64,000 nt of DNA from Ophioderma brevispina (lineage: Eukaryota > Echinodermata > Ophiuroidea > Amphilepidida > Ophiodermatidae). Shown in pieces: positions 20,779 to 31,474 of the stretch. A program made the position numbers and the translations under genes. Below the pieces are notes generated by a model. The model was not told where the DNA came from. It saw nothing but the letters and a program-made list of their open reading frames with translations, and ran no database searches. Where the stretch lies: assembly GCA_023653785.1 (NCBI GenBank), contig JAMKCH010072273.1:1-64000 (forward strand), read 5' to 3'. Positions within the stretch are counted from its first letter, which is position 1; each line of letters begins with the position of its first letter.

Positions 20779-23700
20779 GTAAGTATACAGGAGACTTCCA
20801 AGTATTATATCCTTTCATATCTTCTTCCACATGAAACACAAAATGCTTATTCTTGTCATGAATCACTTCTTCAATAGAAGCCCACTAAAGAAACAAAGCA
20901 AAAGCAGATACTATAATGAGTAAATCCATGTCTCAAATTATGGAGCGGGAAATGAAAATGAGTTTAAGCTAAAACGAATGAGGGGAGGTTTTCTTGAAAA
21001 AAAGTGCTCACGCTGCAAGAAGCAATTGTAGTTAGTTTTGCAACTTCTGGAGTTATTGTCTTAAGGGAGGTTTACATTGTGGCAAACTTTGAGTTTGACT
21101 GAAAAGAGTGATCTGTCGAGTCGACCTGTACATTAGACATGAACTCAACCTGAGTCTAGTTCCCATTCGTGCAAGAAAGCTGTGTTTTGGCCTACAAATT
21201 GCAACAGAAACAGATCTTGTGTTATTAAGACTGTTTAATCGTCACAGAATAATGTGTCAAGAAGTCTATAAAAATCAACAATGGGGAACATGTAAAAAAT
21301 AGGGGGTAAATTTTACACAGGAGTCAAAAGTATAACAGGTCTAATTGTTTGGAAACGTACAACAATTATGGTCATTAGTTTTAGGATTATAGGCTCATAG
21401 CGATTCAAAGTCATCCTTTCAGAGTGCTCGGATTTGACAAAACTATTATCAAATTTTTGTCTGGTCATATCCTATAACAGAAAATGCGTATTTCTTCTGT
21501 ATTTGACATTTTAGTAGGTAAATTAGTTGACAAGCATTAATGACTCCATAAGACATGTAGACCATTGTTACATTTTGACCAAATGGTGAAATGAGTGCAA
21601 GTATTATTCCCTGGTCCTTTGGAACTACTTGCAAATATGGACCATTTCTAAACAAATCGGAGCCTTCTGAAAATGTTACCCAAGGATAGCCTTGAACCTT
21701 TATTGCCCTATAAACTATTAAACTGTAACGCGCAGATAAGGCAAACTATACTTTTTTTAATCCTTAGGACATGGCAAAAATGTTGGTATAGATTTCAGTA
21801 TAATTGTACCTACTTTATATTTACCCATGTACAAACCTTGCCTCCCTGCAATTATTTTTAAGTAAAACAATTATTTTATTTAAATGTCTTGCACTAATAA
21901 AAGATTGCGTGTTATCAACCAGCCATTTTGAAATGTTTCACATAACTCTTTGCACATGTATGGCAGCAAGACGTTTCGTATGCTAGCCTACTTGATACAA
22001 CAATAATCCTACTTGAATAAAAGAATCTGCATGAATAAGTCTGCTTGCCGATATAACATGCAAGATTAACTATTCCTTGCGCCTTTGCTTAACCGATTCT
22101 GGATCCGCGACTGTATCTGTACTATAAAACCCTATCTTATGTCGCAGAGAGGGGATGATATTTACTCTAAGACAAGCACGGTCAATTCAATAACGTAACC
22201 AAGATATGGAAGACTGCCGGAATTCTGGGGCTATCCCAACCTCTATCTTCTTATTTTTAGCTTTATTTGTGTATTCTTTGATATATCTCAAGGTTATCGA
22301 TATGTTAAGCAACATACAGTGTATTCAAATTTATCAATCGATATGCCATAGTACGTGTTAAGCATTTCTAATAATAATTATTTTACTAAGAAGAATATAA
22401 TAAATGGTGTATTTCATCGTACTTTCTTAGTTCAGTAGTTAAACACGATCGCTTTTAATTATCCATAGCATATGCATGTGCTACCAAGGTAACGCGTAAT
22501 ATATCGATGATACTATTATGCTTCGATTTTCTATTGTGGTGCAACATTTTTTTTACTTTAATCACGATATCGTCGCCCCGGTCACACACTGTCGTATTTT
22601 ACAAACACGTTTTCTGAGCAAAATCGCGATTGAAAGCAAGCATAAAAGAAACAATTTTATTTTACTCCTTTGAAAAAACACTATAAAGATTAATATTTAA
22701 CAAAACTGATATTTAAAACTGCAATTATACCCTCTTAATTAAAGATACTATCAGTGATTCACCCGAAAAATATTTGGAATTTGCAGGAACTGAAAAATTG
22801 ACAGAAAAGGAAAAACAGCAGTGTTCAATGCAAAGATATAAATCCCATTCAATTACATGTTGTAGTAAGTGTCCGTACCGACGGTAATGACTATTTTGTG
22901 CATACATTTCCTATGGAGGTTCCATGCGGGAGCTGCCAACGCATGGAGGTTCCATGCGTGGGCAGCTCCCGGTTCCGATGGCCCTGTGCATGATGGGAAG
23001 TGTTTCCGAGCTGCTGTTGGGAGAACCTTTGACGGTATACTGTCTGGCAAGTGGGCTTCAACCTCAATATTCGTCCTCTAGAAATTAAATCCATTAATTT
23101 TGTTTCAAATTTTAAACAAAAACATACAGTTACTTGGCAAAAATAGTCACTTTCCGCCCACTTTCTTTTTTCTATCACGTAATTCGAGTGTATAACATGA
23201 TGTGTTTTCTCACTACATGTCCGTCTAGGCAACTCATAGAAAACCATTGTGATCTGACCCTGCGTCTGTCGACTTGTCCCATGAATTTTCTTGTAATTTC
23301 GTCTTGTAAATTTTCTCTATTTTGGAACTGTCTGGGTTTCCCCCAAAATAATGTTTTCTCTACATTACAGGTACCTGAAATTAGACATTCGTAACCTTGG
23401 TTTTAAGAGTAAAAAAAAATCACACTTCTATGGTTCGCAAATTTTCAGCCTTACATCCCAATAATGTAGTTGGCACGGATATCCATAGGTATATTTACCT
23501 AATCTATCAGTTACCAATTACTGGGATCGCTATAGATGATCTTGATTGCTGTTATTGATATTTTAGTATTTTTAGTGAATAGAGTGTCATTTTGATTTTA
23601 TTTCGTTTATTTAACATCGATTTTATAATTATTGTAATTACAATAAAACAATATGGGATAATATTGTTTGTACTTTTTATGTAGCTTTTAAATTTCTTCC

Positions 23701-24860
23701 TGTAAACAGAATAGCTTTTATTGAGTACTTTATTTTCTGAGCCATTGAACATTTTCCTTGCGTGGATGTAATTTGGCCATTGACTAACTGGTGAAGACAA
23801 ATTGTTAGTCATTATCAAGCTCATAAAAGTAACAAACTCTAACTTTGGCGGCAGCAAATGTGTATGATCAAAACATATAGAATATAAATGATTTGGTAAG
23901 GTCAACGAATAACTCTGCAAAAGCCTGACTTCTTAAAAATGTTGATATCATAGGGATCATAATTTTACGTTTTTAACGTAATCCAGCATTTTAACTGGAT
24001 GGGATCGGTTTCGTAGAAAAAAAACATCCGGGTTACTTGAAGGGTATCAGGAACTATGCATGCTCCTCTACTCTAAGTACGCTATAAATTGGACATTTGC
24101 TGGTGCGATGGTATAACTTTGCATTGGGTGCGAACATGCCTTGTCCATCATGTTGACACCTTGTCATTTCCCGTGAAGCAAGTACGAAACCAGCGTAGTC
24201 CATTTCCTATTGTAATGATTAAACATACCGTTTCTGCTTATATAAAGAGTGACCCTATACAATAAATTATCGTTTGTCTTCCGCAATAGCAAACCAGAGA
24301 TTGGAACCACTCATAAACAACTTCAGATCTACATATACGTATATGAAAAACAAAGATAGTGTGTAAGAGAAATCTAATTATGAAATTATGAAATGAGATC
24401 AACTCCAACATTTTTCACACACAATTCTTTTAAAAATGCCTCGCAATTTTCCCCATTTGTGTTTGTTGCTAAAACTTATTCCATCCTATTTGGCACTGGT
24501 ATTTCATGTGATTCATGTGAAGGTCACCCTCCTCAGTATATAGGCGGGCTTTGATGTCTGTCATTGGTCCATACCATGACATATCGAACCAGTTGATTTA
24601 CAGACCAATACAAGCTGCAATCTGGGAAGAAATATTTGGCTTACCTTGTGAAATTTGCTCCTTTCATTTGCATGATTTCACCATTTTGAAGGTATGAAAA
24701 AAAGTTTTTTGTATCAAGCATCAAGACGTTACTACTCCATAACCCCCCCCCCCCCTTTCCGCACCAATCAATGTTGAGTGTTGTTAGCCGCACTGTAACA
24801 CAATTTCAGGTTTCAACCTTGTTCCGGGGATAAGGGGACAATTTTACCGTACGGTAGGAA
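20779..24860 (+). other. Long intron or intergenic spacer
   Basis: No exon with coherent phase and domain was found. It contains the 20-bp-stem palindrome at 22928-22970; the rest is AT-rich unrecognised sequence. Small ORFs around 21108, 21449, 23134 and 23552 look like chance frames. Confidence 0.5.
22928..22970. repeat. Near-perfect 20-bp-stem palindrome with 3-nt loop
   Basis: GGGAGCTGCC-A-ACGCATGGA, loop GGT, then TCCATGCGT-G-GGCAGCTCCC. Ten plus nine pairs are perfect around a single A:G mismatch. It is GC-rich in an AT-rich neighbourhood. It could extrude as a cruciform or be the relic of an inverted-repeat insertion. Confidence 0.85.
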
Positions 24861-25215
24861 AAGTTAGGGCACGTATGGTCCAGTAGATAAAGCGCCCAAA
24901 CCGCACGCCAGAGGTTGTGAGTTCGATCCCCGCTGAGGTCAATGTGTTTCGCCCTTGAGTAAGGCGCTTTACCTCAATTACTTCTCTCTACCCTGGTGTA
25001 TAAATGGGTACCAGCATTATTCAATGTTGGAAAGGTAACAGACTCGCAGTAGAGGAGGTGTGGCGATACCCTACAGCAATATTATATGGTGGAGTGTGAC
25101 CCAATCGCTTCGAAAGATGGGCACTCCGTTCCCGTGTACACAGGTCCGTCCTCTTTAGCTAAGAAAAGTGTGCCAACACTTTTGTCCAAGATCGGGAGTG
25201 ATGCTTTCAAAGGAT
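24861..25215 (+). mobile_element. tRNA-derived SINE
   Basis: The head has an A box (TGGTCCAGTAGATAAAGCG, 24876-24894) and a B box (GGTTGTGAGTTCGATCCCC, 24913-24931), the internal pol III promoter of tRNAs. The body CGCCCTTGAGTAAGGCGCTT, a TTACCTCAATTACTTCTCTC-type segment and TGTATAAATGGGTACC are typical of SINE families widespread in marine animals. The 3' boundary is approximate. It lies in the + orientation inside the presumed gene B intron. Confidence 0.85.
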
Positions 25216-26164
25216 ATGAGCTACATTGCAGCGACAAACTTTCGTGCAACAGTTATTTGGACTAAATTAATAGAATAAACATAATAAATGAAATTAATAT
25301 ACGGATAAACATTCGAAAATTTTAACCGGCAAACGACATACACAATTTTTAAAACCGCCTGATTTAAATTGGATTTTTTAAACATGAGCCTAGCGGTCCT
25401 TAACAAAGTGACATGAAGTATAATGTACAGTATAATTGTCCGGTCAAGCGAATTGCAATAAAACCAATTTTATCATTTTAACATTGGTCGCGTATAGTAA
25501 TGGCGGTTTTGTTCCCGACAAGAGTATGACTTCAGTCCCAACGCGTAGTGTTTGGCAATGAACTATCTCTTTTGATGTTCACTCAACGATACTGTCCTTG
25601 AGAACGCAATCACGGAAGGCTATTAGCATAACAAAAGGGGTTGCACTAATTCAAATGCTACAATTTTGCGTTGTTTTCATCATGGAGCTACATCCATGGT
25701 GTCAGAAAAAAAAATTACCTAAAATAACGTCAAGCGCAAACACAGTTTTCTGGTCAGAAAATAATATGGTCCCCTCCCATTTCAATATGAAATGAAAGCT
25801 TGAACCTGAGTTTGCACAAAAATTGCCTTAATTTTTTAGACAGAACCTTTGCCCTGTCAAGCGAATGGTTAACTGACTCTTACTTTGAAATAGTTTGCAA
25901 AAATCAATTCCATCACTGAAAAGGGGAAATAATCAAATTTGGTATGAACATATTCGTAAAATACACAGAATTCTACTTGTCTTGCCATTTCCTTCGCCAC
26001 GGCTTATAGGAAGATTTGAGTAAGAACACGAGGTCGCACAGATTGACTACTACGATCGCGATTTTATCGGGTTAGAAAATCGACAATATCTCGACGTATC
26101 TCTGGCAAGTGGCATTTTCACAACTTCTCAAACGGGCCACTGTCACTCCGATCATTATCGTCCA
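25216..26164. other. Spacer, no recognised feature
   Basis: AT-rich sequence without a supportable exon or repeat. Confidence 0.45.
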
Positions 26165-26600
26165 CCAAGGGGGGGGGGGGGGGGTGGTTAACCCCCCACC
26201 CTAACGGATGGAATCCCTTGTCGCACAAAACGCAAAAGAATACGATCTAAGCTTTTATGTAATTGTCCAAGTTCACAATCCTTTGCGGTCAATTTTAGCG
26301 GGAAAATGGAGGACCGAACACCTTCTGGGGGTCAGACGTCCCGTCAAAGTCGGAGGTATGGGGGTGTGCCACCTTCCTATACTTTTACTGTGTAAAATGC
26401 CAAAAATAGCTCTCAGTTATGACATCACTATGACGTCATGTTTGTTAAAACTTCTATGTTTGTAATTGAAATTTTGAAGAAGAAAGGACATATGTAGATA
26501 CACACTGATACAAACCAAGATGATGTTTGTCGTTGAATAACGAAAAAAAAATTCACGGGCGGGGGTGGTAAACGGAGTACAAAACCCTTGGTGGGACGAG
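26165..26600. repeat. Dispersed repeat with GGTTAACCCCCCACCC-type end
   Basis: A long G run (26168-26184) and GGTGGTTAACCCCCCACCCT start a segment containing ATGACATCACTATGACGTCATG, near-palindromic around TGACGTCA, at 26416-26438. Similar blocks (AGGGTTACCACCCCCTTC..., CACAATGACGTCATAAA) occur at 43900-44280 and 46500-46890, so this is a related dispersed repeat. The family is not recognised. Confidence 0.5.
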
Positions 26601-26754
26601 GGTTAAGAAAGTGACTCTTGAACTGAAATGATCTACATAATTATAGCCTTGTCACACATGGTGCAATTCATAGGCAAGGTGATGAGAAGCCAGCGATTAT
26701 GCAGAATAGTAATCCTCTGGAGAAATTATCTCATGAAATATATTAGTCTGTATA

Positions 26755-26900
26755 TAAAGACAAACATAGTTATGAGTCTGCATTATTGCAGATTAAAAAC
26801 GACATCACCTCACCTTCATAACCATCTATAAGCTGTCTGTCTTCTTGGTCATACTTGACCTATCCGCTGTCTTTGATACCATTTTGATCATGATAAGCAT
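26755..26900 (+). mobile_element. LINE reverse-transcriptase relic
   Basis: Frame-shifted translation gives KHSYESALLQIKNDI (near 26763-26808) and SVFLVILDLSAVFDTI (near 26835-26883), corresponding to the HSTETALL and LDLSAAFDT(I/V)DH blocks of CR1-like reverse transcriptases. At most about 150 bp is recognisable. Confidence 0.6.
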
Positions 26901-28807
26901 TTTCCAACCGGTTAGAACAGGGGAGGCGCCAAGAAATCCCACTTTTCAAACGTCGCCATGGGTTTTTTAACAACCACGTAAAAGCGAACATTCGATTTTT
27001 AATGTTGTCAAGGAATACTTATTCTTATTGTCCAAAACAGTGGATTGAAGAATCAATTCCACTGGAAGGGGTATTTCTGTGTCTTTTTGTATTAATAACG
27101 TAACCTGGGACGGGGTCGTATGTAGGTCATGGAACACCCAGACGACCCCCATCAAAGCACCCAATTTGGATTGTGGTTTGCACTCTATTGGTGTAAATTG
27201 CTTTTTGACATTTTTGGTGAAGTGCTATAATGATGAGGCTTGGCCGCCACCGTCTGGTTTAAGATGACTTTTGGTTAAGCAAAGGCACGGGAATCATGCG
27301 AGAAATTGATTCCCCTAGTGCTTATAATTGAGATCAGACGATGTTTAGTACAAGATTGGGAGCTAAGTCTCTAAATACCTGGAATTTATCCACATCTGCT
27401 GTGCGTTTGCAATATATTGCAAAATAGGTAGTTTCCCCATGATGTCATTAATGATGTGTGATCCAATTGGCCAGTGTTAGGCGATGTATTGGGAAATACT
27501 TGCTGTGAAATACTTTATATGAGGAGACTTGGCAAATTTAAAAAAAATGCCAGCAGAATTTATCTCCAGAGATACCACAGGAGCTTTAAAGCTGAACTGT
27601 CTGCTGTCATATTTCAAGCCAAAAGAGCTTGTTTTTGGAGTCAAAAAGGATTACAGTTTCTGGTCTAAAAGTGGACATTTGCGACAGACCGACTCTAGAT
27701 AGTATCATTTGGATTACTGCACACGCGTGCATGTAAGTTTCCGAACCGTTCAATTTTCTTTCAGTAATAATACTCTCTTTGGGTAGTCATTACATGTGCC
27801 AAGTTTTATGAAAGAGTTGTTTCCAAAGGGGGTCCAAGTGGGCCTTCGTGTACCCTTCTGCCCTTATGCACCAACGGGAGTGTAGAAGACGTAGAGCAAT
27901 ACTTTGCCTTTTTGAAGTAGTAGAAATTTGCTCTACACTAAACATGCATTGAAAAAGTTGTTAACTTGGGAACCAAGCTCCCAGGAAATTTTCCTATTAG
28001 GTGAAAAGTTCTGCCATTAAATAAAACAATACATACGGTTTAAGGATAATGTTTGCATTTTTTCTCCAGCCCTGACACTGAATTTCGAAGTTAGACGTTC
28101 ACAGCAGTCGTATCTGTGAGCTGCTGGTTTTCTGATCCATCCATTACCCTATTACAATGGAACCGGACTGTGAGCGATTTTTTAACGTAACCAAGTCTGG
28201 TTAACAGCATATACTAATGTGTTTTATTACGCTAAGTTCGTTGTTTCTTACTTTTCTTCTCTAAATAATAATTAGAATGATTAAATCAAATCAACGTTTT
28301 ATGGCGATTAGATCCATTACCCCTCTGTCCCGCCTCTCTATTTCCAATCTAAAACACCATACTTTGCAGAACGATCTGGCAGAAAAGCGTTGTTTTGTAA
28401 TAGCTGATCTAAAATTATTTCATTGTCGATTAGCAGTTTAGTGACCTTTATGATAACATAGATTAGTAATTTAACTTTTGTGAAATGATCTAAATCCATG
28501 CTTGATAAACAAGATATCCACTGCCAATAAAAAATAATTTCCAGTGTTTACTCATTTCAACATATTGTATTGGACTTAAAATATCCAAGATCAATCACTA
28601 GCATGGCAATCCGCCTAATATTGGATATCAGAGTAAGTAAAATTGTGGTGATTTTCATGGAATTCTAACACTAGCAAACCAATTCTAACACACGCTATTT
28701 GTAATACCTGTTTGGATGCCACCTCACACTTAAGATTAAAACACCTCTCGTGTTTTACAAAACCGCACGAAACTATTCTTTCAGTTTATTGCATTAATAT
28801 TTTGCAG
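26901..28807 (+). other. Spacer/intron, no recognised feature
   Basis: AT-rich with short chance frames. No exon could be supported. Confidence 0.45.
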
Positions 28808-29065
28808 TTCAGTGGGCGAATTCTATCGCCAGCGTATGCTACATTGGTCAACAGCCTGATCCCAACCACGACTATGAACTCCGCTGGGTTCTACCTTACA
28901 CTAAGGAAATTCGATGCGCATGTACCAAGATTATCCCAGGAGGTTTGAACACCTTTGCTCCTCCAGGAGCCGAACATCATTTCTATACTGACACACCGTT
29001 GCTGTTCATCAACAATCATGATGCAGACAACTTGAGGGAATTGATGGGATGCGGTGCCGTGCGCG
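28808..29065 (+). CDS. Phase 1-1 exon of 86 codons encoding an unrecognised Cys-containing module
   Basis: The acceptor is TTAATATTTTGCAG ending at 28807 and the donor is GCGCG|GTAGGT at 29065/29066. The 258-nt exon enters and leaves in phase 1, the same class as all TSP1 exons of this gene. It is open throughout and reads like protein: it begins VQWANSIASVCYIGQQPDPN, continues DYELRWVLPYTKEIRCACTK, then a GG/PPG-rich turn, an EHHFYTDTPLLFINNHD segment, and ends RELMGCGAVRG. There are four cysteines (SVC, RCAC, GCG) and an aromatic/proline pattern of a small extracellular fold. I do not recognise the family. No MITE or LINE similarity is seen in it. It lies 2.3 kb before the first TSP1 exon. 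Confidence 0.6.
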
Positions 29066-29439
29066 GTAGGTGTTTTAGACATGTCAAGAATAAAATTGAA
29101 TGCTTTGTTGATGTTAAGGCTAGGGATGGTCTTATGGGTTGATGCTATATCTGTCGCTTTTCTTTGACGTTAATGTCCGATTTGAAGTGCTAATTATCAT
29201 AATTATGTATTTCTAAGATTGAAATCGCTGAATTCAACTACTGATCCATCGCAGCGCTGAAGGGGCCATCACCATTTTCCATCCGATGATCTGCAGTGAA
29301 ACACCGCTTCTCGTATGCAAGCTACTGCCTTTCTAGACCTTCGGTATTCCATAAGACCCCCGGGAAGATCCCATGAGGTTACTGTGAAAATATTGATATC
29401 TAACCAGGACTCTATTTCATATTGAGTCACATTCAGTCA

Positions 29440-29640
29440 TTTAACAGGGAAATGAACCCATCATGCTTTTGTACTTATATTAATGTAAGTTATCACACCA
29501 TTATCCTTGTCAGTCAGTGCGCCGAGGGTATTTCCTCTGGGTCTGTTATAGGGACGGGAATATCAGAAGGTAACAATTTTGTATAACCTCTATTGCATTC
29601 CAATTCAGGTTGGTGGATATGATGATGGCTATCACAAAGC
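29440..29640 (+). repeat. Dispersed repeat also present at 35765-35965
   Basis: Matching blocks: GGGAAATGAACCCATCATG versus GGGGAATGAATCCATTATG, GTTATCACACCATTA versus GTTATCACATCATTA, GGGAATATCAGAAGGTAACA versus GGAAATATCAAAAGGTAAAA, and ATTCCAATTCAGGTT versus ATTCCAATCAAGGTT. Both copies lie in gene B introns in the same orientation. The element type is unknown. Confidence 0.6.
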
Positions 29641-29648
29641 GGTATGTA

Positions 29649-30296
29649 GTTGGGTCATCTGAAGCAATTCTTTTACCACGAAGGGTATAAGTTCATGTCG
29701 CAGTGGATATTTCAAAAGTCATCACTAAAATTTAAATCTTTAGAATGCTCTGGTTTTAAAAAAAATGTTCATCTTTACTCAAAGACTGCAAAAAATATCT
29801 TGGCCTGTCTAACATATTTCCAAAGGTCAAGGATCAATAGAGGCCAATGACTGCGTTTGTCATTTATCTCGATAACCAAATACCAAATAGAAAAGAGAGT
29901 GCCAACGAACTTTGTTGCAATCCCTGCAGAAAGGTAAATAATTTGAGAACATTTTTAAAGAAATCCAGGGAATATTAAGTTTTGATCTTGGGTGATGACC
30001 TTTTGACAGTTGAAGAGTTTCATGGTATATCGCCGTAACCATAAGTTGTAGGTAGTACAAACTATAATTGTTTAAATCCCTGTAACAAAACGGATTCCAC
30101 ACTGTCGTTACCTTTTACAGCAATCCAAGCATCTTGTATTGGTGGCCCCATGTGTTATGGATCTACCCCCACATACACTTTCACGTGTTTAACCATCGCT
30201 ATAGTATATTTGTTCATTAACCTTCATGAAAGACAAAGTCATCGAGAAATTAACTTATGCTCTCCACGGTAAATGAATTTCTCCAGATGACCCAAC
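29649..30296. mobile_element. MITE family 1, copy 2
   Basis: The ends TA|GTTGGGTCATCTG and CAGATGACCCAAC|TA are the same as at 5674-6272. Shared internal blocks include GTGATGACC(T)TTTGACA and TCATTAACCTTCATG. It is 648 bp without transposase. It inserted at the edge of the 29440-type repeat. Confidence 0.85.
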
Positions 30297-31324
30297 TAAT
30301 TACTCGTACCATTTATGACCCTGTGATACTCTGTCAAAGGGTACGAGAAATGGGAAAAAGGTCAGTCAATGAGTGGGTAAAACGTATTTTCTATAATAGA
30401 TATTCCAACTATTTTTACAGTTAAGCTTAATATTTAAAAAAATGTATTCTTTTCTATTGACGTTTTAAGGAAATTATTATGGAAACCTAACGTTTAATTT
30501 GGTCTCACAGACTTAAATGCTGACTCAGAGATTTCAAAATATAATATTTGTGGAATATGCAGTAATTAAAATAGTCATCTAAAACTAAATATAGTCAACA
30601 GTCCATAAATAAAGTCCACGCCCATTATATCATGATTTTATTGTATCGGGTTGAAAAGAGCTGTTGTCTTCCTGTGAACTTTTTAGAGTCAGTTCGACGT
30701 TGTATGACCCAAGTAGTAACCAGCTAGTAACAGCGCTATCTTGGACAAATCAATTTAAACGCTTTAATATTTTGTACATCTCGGAAGTGAATTAGGGCCA
30801 TTCTTAGAAAGTGATGTTTTTAACGTCAAAAATGGGTAGGACTGCATTTCTTCCTGATTTACGTCTTCTAGAGTAAATGTAATAATTGCTATCTTGAAAA
30901 ACGAGCCTGTGCGTAAAATATGAATGCCATAAATTATGTTTGGTGCTCGCAAAATATCACTCAGTTTCGAACAATTTGCCAATCTAAGTTCGTTTAACAA
31001 AACATGTCTCCTTGCGGAGGCCATTTTTTACTTCAAGACATTTGGTTTAAGCCAACTTCATGAAGGTAAAAACTTGATTTCGTTTATTCCCGGGTAAAAG
31101 TTCTATCTATAATGAAATTTTAATGGCGTTTTTTCAAAAACAATGGCGACCATTTTGAAATGGGCAGGGCACGCCAACTTTTTCGGGACGGAAAACTACC
31201 TAATACTAGTCAGGAAAACACCACATTCAAAGTGATAAATGGGAAAAATTAATAACAAATTGAATGTATTAATGAACCAAAAATCTGGTGATGTCAGCTC
31301 ATGGTTACTGCCTGTGTTATACAG
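30297..31324 (+). other. Intron of gene B
   Basis: AT-rich spacer upstream of TSP1 exon 1. The 86-codon minus-strand open frame at 30764-31024 has no recognisable motif. Confidence 0.5.
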
Positions 31325-31474
31325 CTACCTGGGGTGACTGGGATAGTTGCTCCACAACATGTGGTGATGGAGTGCAGTACAGGAAGAGAGTGTGCAGCGA
31401 CCCTGATTCTACTGTAGGTTCTTGTGATGGAGAAGCGCCCACTGATTCCCAAGATTGTGAGAATGCCGAATGCC
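31325..31474 (+). CDS. TSP1 exon 1 (thrombospondin type 1 repeat)
   Basis: A 150-nt, phase 1-1 exon between CTGTGTTATACAG and TGCC|GTAAGT. It encodes TWGDWDSCSTTCGDGVQYRKRVC, broken here as TWGDWDSCSTTCG + DGVQYRKRVC, then DPDSTVGSCDGEAPTDSQDC...EC. All six TSP1 cysteines are present. WGDWDSC carries the WxxWxxC layer that is C-mannosylated in known TSP1 repeats, CSTTCG fits the O-fucose consensus CxxS/TCxxG, and YRKRVC supplies the stacking arginines. TSP1 repeats act outside the cell in matrix binding or as receptor ectodomains. Closest relatives in the window are exons 4 and 5, with which it shares the CSDPDST/CDGEAPT segments and downstream intron sequence. Confidence 0.93.

Noticed and set aside
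27079..27267. Possible exon with CINNVTWDGVVCRSW
   Set aside because: Cys and Trp suggested an extracellular module, but no in-phase acceptor or donor bounds it and the spacing fits no domain.
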